Positions 62,849 through 64,000 of a DNA stretch of 64,000 bases are shown piece after piece. The stretch is from Paenibacillus_F sp047238265. GTDB lineage: Bacteria > Bacillota > Bacilli > Paenibacillales > NBRC-103111. Under the pieces are notes generated by a model. The model did not search any database and was not told the DNA's origin. It was given only the letters and a program-made list of their open reading frames with translations. Every line of letters starts with the position of its first letter. The stretch's first letter is position 1. The stretch spans positions 4,030,001-4,094,000 of the forward strand of contig NZ_JBDFMM010000001.1 in NCBI RefSeq assembly GCF_047238265.1, in the 5' to 3' direction. The position numbers and the translations under genes were made by a program.

Positions 62849-63358
62849 TTATTTATTCTTCGAGATGTAATTGTTGGCCAGCTTCTCGATGCGCCGGTTG
62901 ATTCGTGTAAAGAAACCTTCATCATGGATGGAGATAGGCGCAACAAGAATGGTATATAAACCGAGCCGGTTCCCTCCCAGCACGTCTGTCAGCATCTGAT
63001 CACCGATCACAACCGTCTGCTCTGCAGTTGTATCCATCAGTGCCAATGCTTTGCGAAAGGCCGTGTTCGTCGGTTTGCGCGCGGCATGAATGAACGGGAT
63101 AGACAGCGGCAGGGCAAATGCGGATACCCTTGTTTCCTGGTTGTTCGATACGATGACGACCTTGAAACCGAGCTGCTTCACATGCCCGAGCCAATTCACG
63201 AGCTCCGGTGTGGCATCGGCCACCTTGGCACCGACAAGCGTGTTGTCGAGATCCGTGATGATCCCGCGGATTCCGCTCTGCCAAAGCTCCTCCAGATTGA
63301 TATCGTAAATCGTCTGCACGAATTGTTTCGGCACCAGTTTTTTAAACAACAGCGTCAC
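62849..63358 (-). CDS. yqeG: HAD-superfamily phosphatase YqeG
   Basis: A 169-residue HAD III-A phosphatase. The motifs are TDLDNTLVG (nucleophile Asp), VSNN (motif II), KPTNTAFRKAL with the Lys, and VIGDQMLTDVLGGNRLG (motif IV). The start is inferred as GTG 63358 (MTLLFKKLVPKQF), with AAAGAGG upstream; this gives the family length of about 170, whereas the ATG at 63499 would add 47 unrelated residues upstream of the promoter. It opens the yqeG-yqeH-aroE-yhbY-nadD-yqeK-rsfS-cvfB-yqeM series. Confidence 0.93.
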   Translation of the reverse strand: MTLLFKKLVPKQFVQTIYDINLEELWQSGIRGIITDLDNTLVGAKVADATPELVNWLGHVKQLGFKVVIVSNNQETRVSAFALPLSIPFIHAARKPTNTAFRKALALMDTTAEQTVVIGDQMLTDVLGGNRLGLYTILVAPISIHDEGFFTRINRRIEKLANNYISKNK

Positions 63359-63383
63359 CCCAACCTCTTTCGAATCTATAGGA

Positions 63384-63413
63384 ACTATACCATACATGCC
63401 CAATTCCTTGCAA
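63384..63413 (-). promoter_or_regulatory. Candidate SigA promoter of the yqeG series
   Basis: On the minus strand TTGCAA (63408-63413), 18 bases and TATAGT (63384-63389). The -10 lies about 25 bp before the GTG start, which fits the short start chosen for yqeG. Confidence 0.55.
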
Positions 63414-63536
63414 AAAGAAAAAGGAAGCGTTTCAGGCCGTGCCCGGACGGGAAATTCCCGTATTCTCAGCATTCCCTTGCGGCCGCCCGTTCCATTCACG
63501 TGCCGCCGCGCGCCCCGGATTCTTCCCGCAGGACTG

Positions 63537-63573
63537 AAAAAGGCCGTCTTCCGGTTAACGGAAAACGGCCTTT
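63537..63573 (-). terminator. Terminator after the transglutaminase-like gene
   Basis: AAAGGCCGT-TTTCCG / CGGAA-ACGGCCTTT hairpin with a TTAA-containing loop and T residues on the minus strand, 40 bp after the stop at 63614. Confidence 0.88.
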
Positions 63574-63613
63574 CTCTTGCGTTTCACAACCGGCCGGCAG
63601 GTGCGTGCCGGTT

Positions 63614-64000
63614 CTATTTCATCTGCTCGCGCAGTCGTTTCACATGACCCTGAACGGCCTCCAAATCCTGCTCGGTTACGGATGCCCGGCTGTACTTGGC
63701 CTTCTCGAACATGGCGAGAACCGGCGAAAGCTCGCCCGACAGCCAGTAGCTCTGGGCCATCCAGCGGGAAGCGGCTTCCCGGAACGTTTCATGCTCGAAC
63801 CGTTCGTATCCTTTGCGTCTTCCGTACCGCAAAAGCCGGTTGACCTCCTGGATGACCCCCTGCGCGTAATTGGCCGCTTTGGGGTCCCGGCCGAACGGAG
63901 GAAGAAGTTTCTTGCCGCCGCTCAGCCGGATCGCCGATACGACAACGGCGGTAAGCAGAACGAGGCCGCTGAGCGTATACAGCACATAACGGACCCAGGG
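63614..64000 (-). CDS. C-terminal part of a transglutaminase-like membrane protein (DUF4129 tail)
   Basis: The last 128 codons of a gene entering from the right edge. It begins in a membrane segment (VLYTLSGLVLLTAVVVSAIRL) and ends in a cytoplasmic helical tail with LLRYGRRKGYERFEHETFREAASRW and LSPVLAMFEKAKYSRASVTEQDLEAVQGHV. This is the DUF4129 ending typical of TgpA/YebA-type membrane transglutaminases, often found beside yqeG in Paenibacillaceae. The catalytic domain is outside the window, so identity rests on the tail only. Confidence 0.72.
   Translation of the reverse strand, partial: PWVRYVLYTLSGLVLLTAVVVSAIRLSGGKKLLPPFGRDPKAANYAQGVIQEVNRLLRYGRRKGYERFEHETFREAASRWMAQSYWLSGELSPVLAMFEKAKYSRASVTEQDLEAVQGHVKRLREQMK

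Overview
This window comes from a GC-rich, endospore-forming member of the Bacillota, most likely a Paenibacillaceae species (Paenibacillus, Cohnella or a close relative). This rests on spore genes (gpr, spoIIP, nucB, a gerPA-type gene), competence genes (comEA, comEB, comEC, comER), addAB in place of recBCD, CIRCE/HrcA heat-shock control, a T-box on leuS, and the yqeG-to-mtaB gene order known from Bacillus subtilis. Most genes lie on the minus strand. Exceptions are a small secreted protein, a Na/Pi-type transporter, an M15 peptidase, rpsT and comER. No tRNA, rRNA, insertion sequence, prophage or CRISPR array was recognised.

Layout. Positions 1-9300 hold recombination repair (addB, addA, start of sbcD) and a gerPA-type spore gene. 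Positions 9.4-18.3 kb are accessory: acetyltransferase, AEC transporter, nucB, DinB-like protein, rRNA methyltransferase, Na/Pi transporter, deoC, NUDIX, secreted M15 peptidase. Positions 18.6-23.7 kb hold a class A penicillin-binding protein and an ssuD/ssuA sulfonate pair whose ssuA is frameshifted. Positions 23.9-64 kb are the conserved block, read backwards from the right edge: transglutaminase-like fragment, yqeG, yqeH, aroE, yhbY, nadD, yqeK, rsfS, cvfB, yqeM, leuS, comER (plus strand), comEA, metY, comEB, comEC, an ECF sigma/anti-sigma pair, holA, rpsT (plus strand), gpr, spoIIP, yqxA, lepA, hemW, hrcA-grpE-dnaK-dnaJ, an amino-acid permease, a two-gene putative spore operon, prmA, an M50 protease, rsmE and mtaB.

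The genes support ribosome assembly and translation (yqeH, rsfS, yhbY, lepA, rpsT, prmA, rsmE, mtaB, leuS), protein folding, natural transformation and recombination (comEABC, holA, addAB, sbcD), and sporulation/germination. Compared with the Bacillus order, several genes have been inserted: metY between comEA and comEB, cvfB between rsfS and yqeM, a permease plus a sporulation-type operon between dnaJ and prmA, and an M50 protease inside prmA-rsmE.

Points most worth a second look: a small operon (57 and 123 codons) behind a near-perfect forespore SigG-type promoter; two genes (ssuA-like and the anti-sigma gene) each broken by one apparent extra base; a 51-nt near-perfect hairpin just upstream of holA; a hrcA promoter whose spacer is also the terminator hairpin of the preceding gene; and long low-complexity insertions in AddA, ComEC and the Na/Pi transporter, including a 9-bp tandem repeat in addA. 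No wholly new multi-gene system can be demonstrated from the sequence alone.
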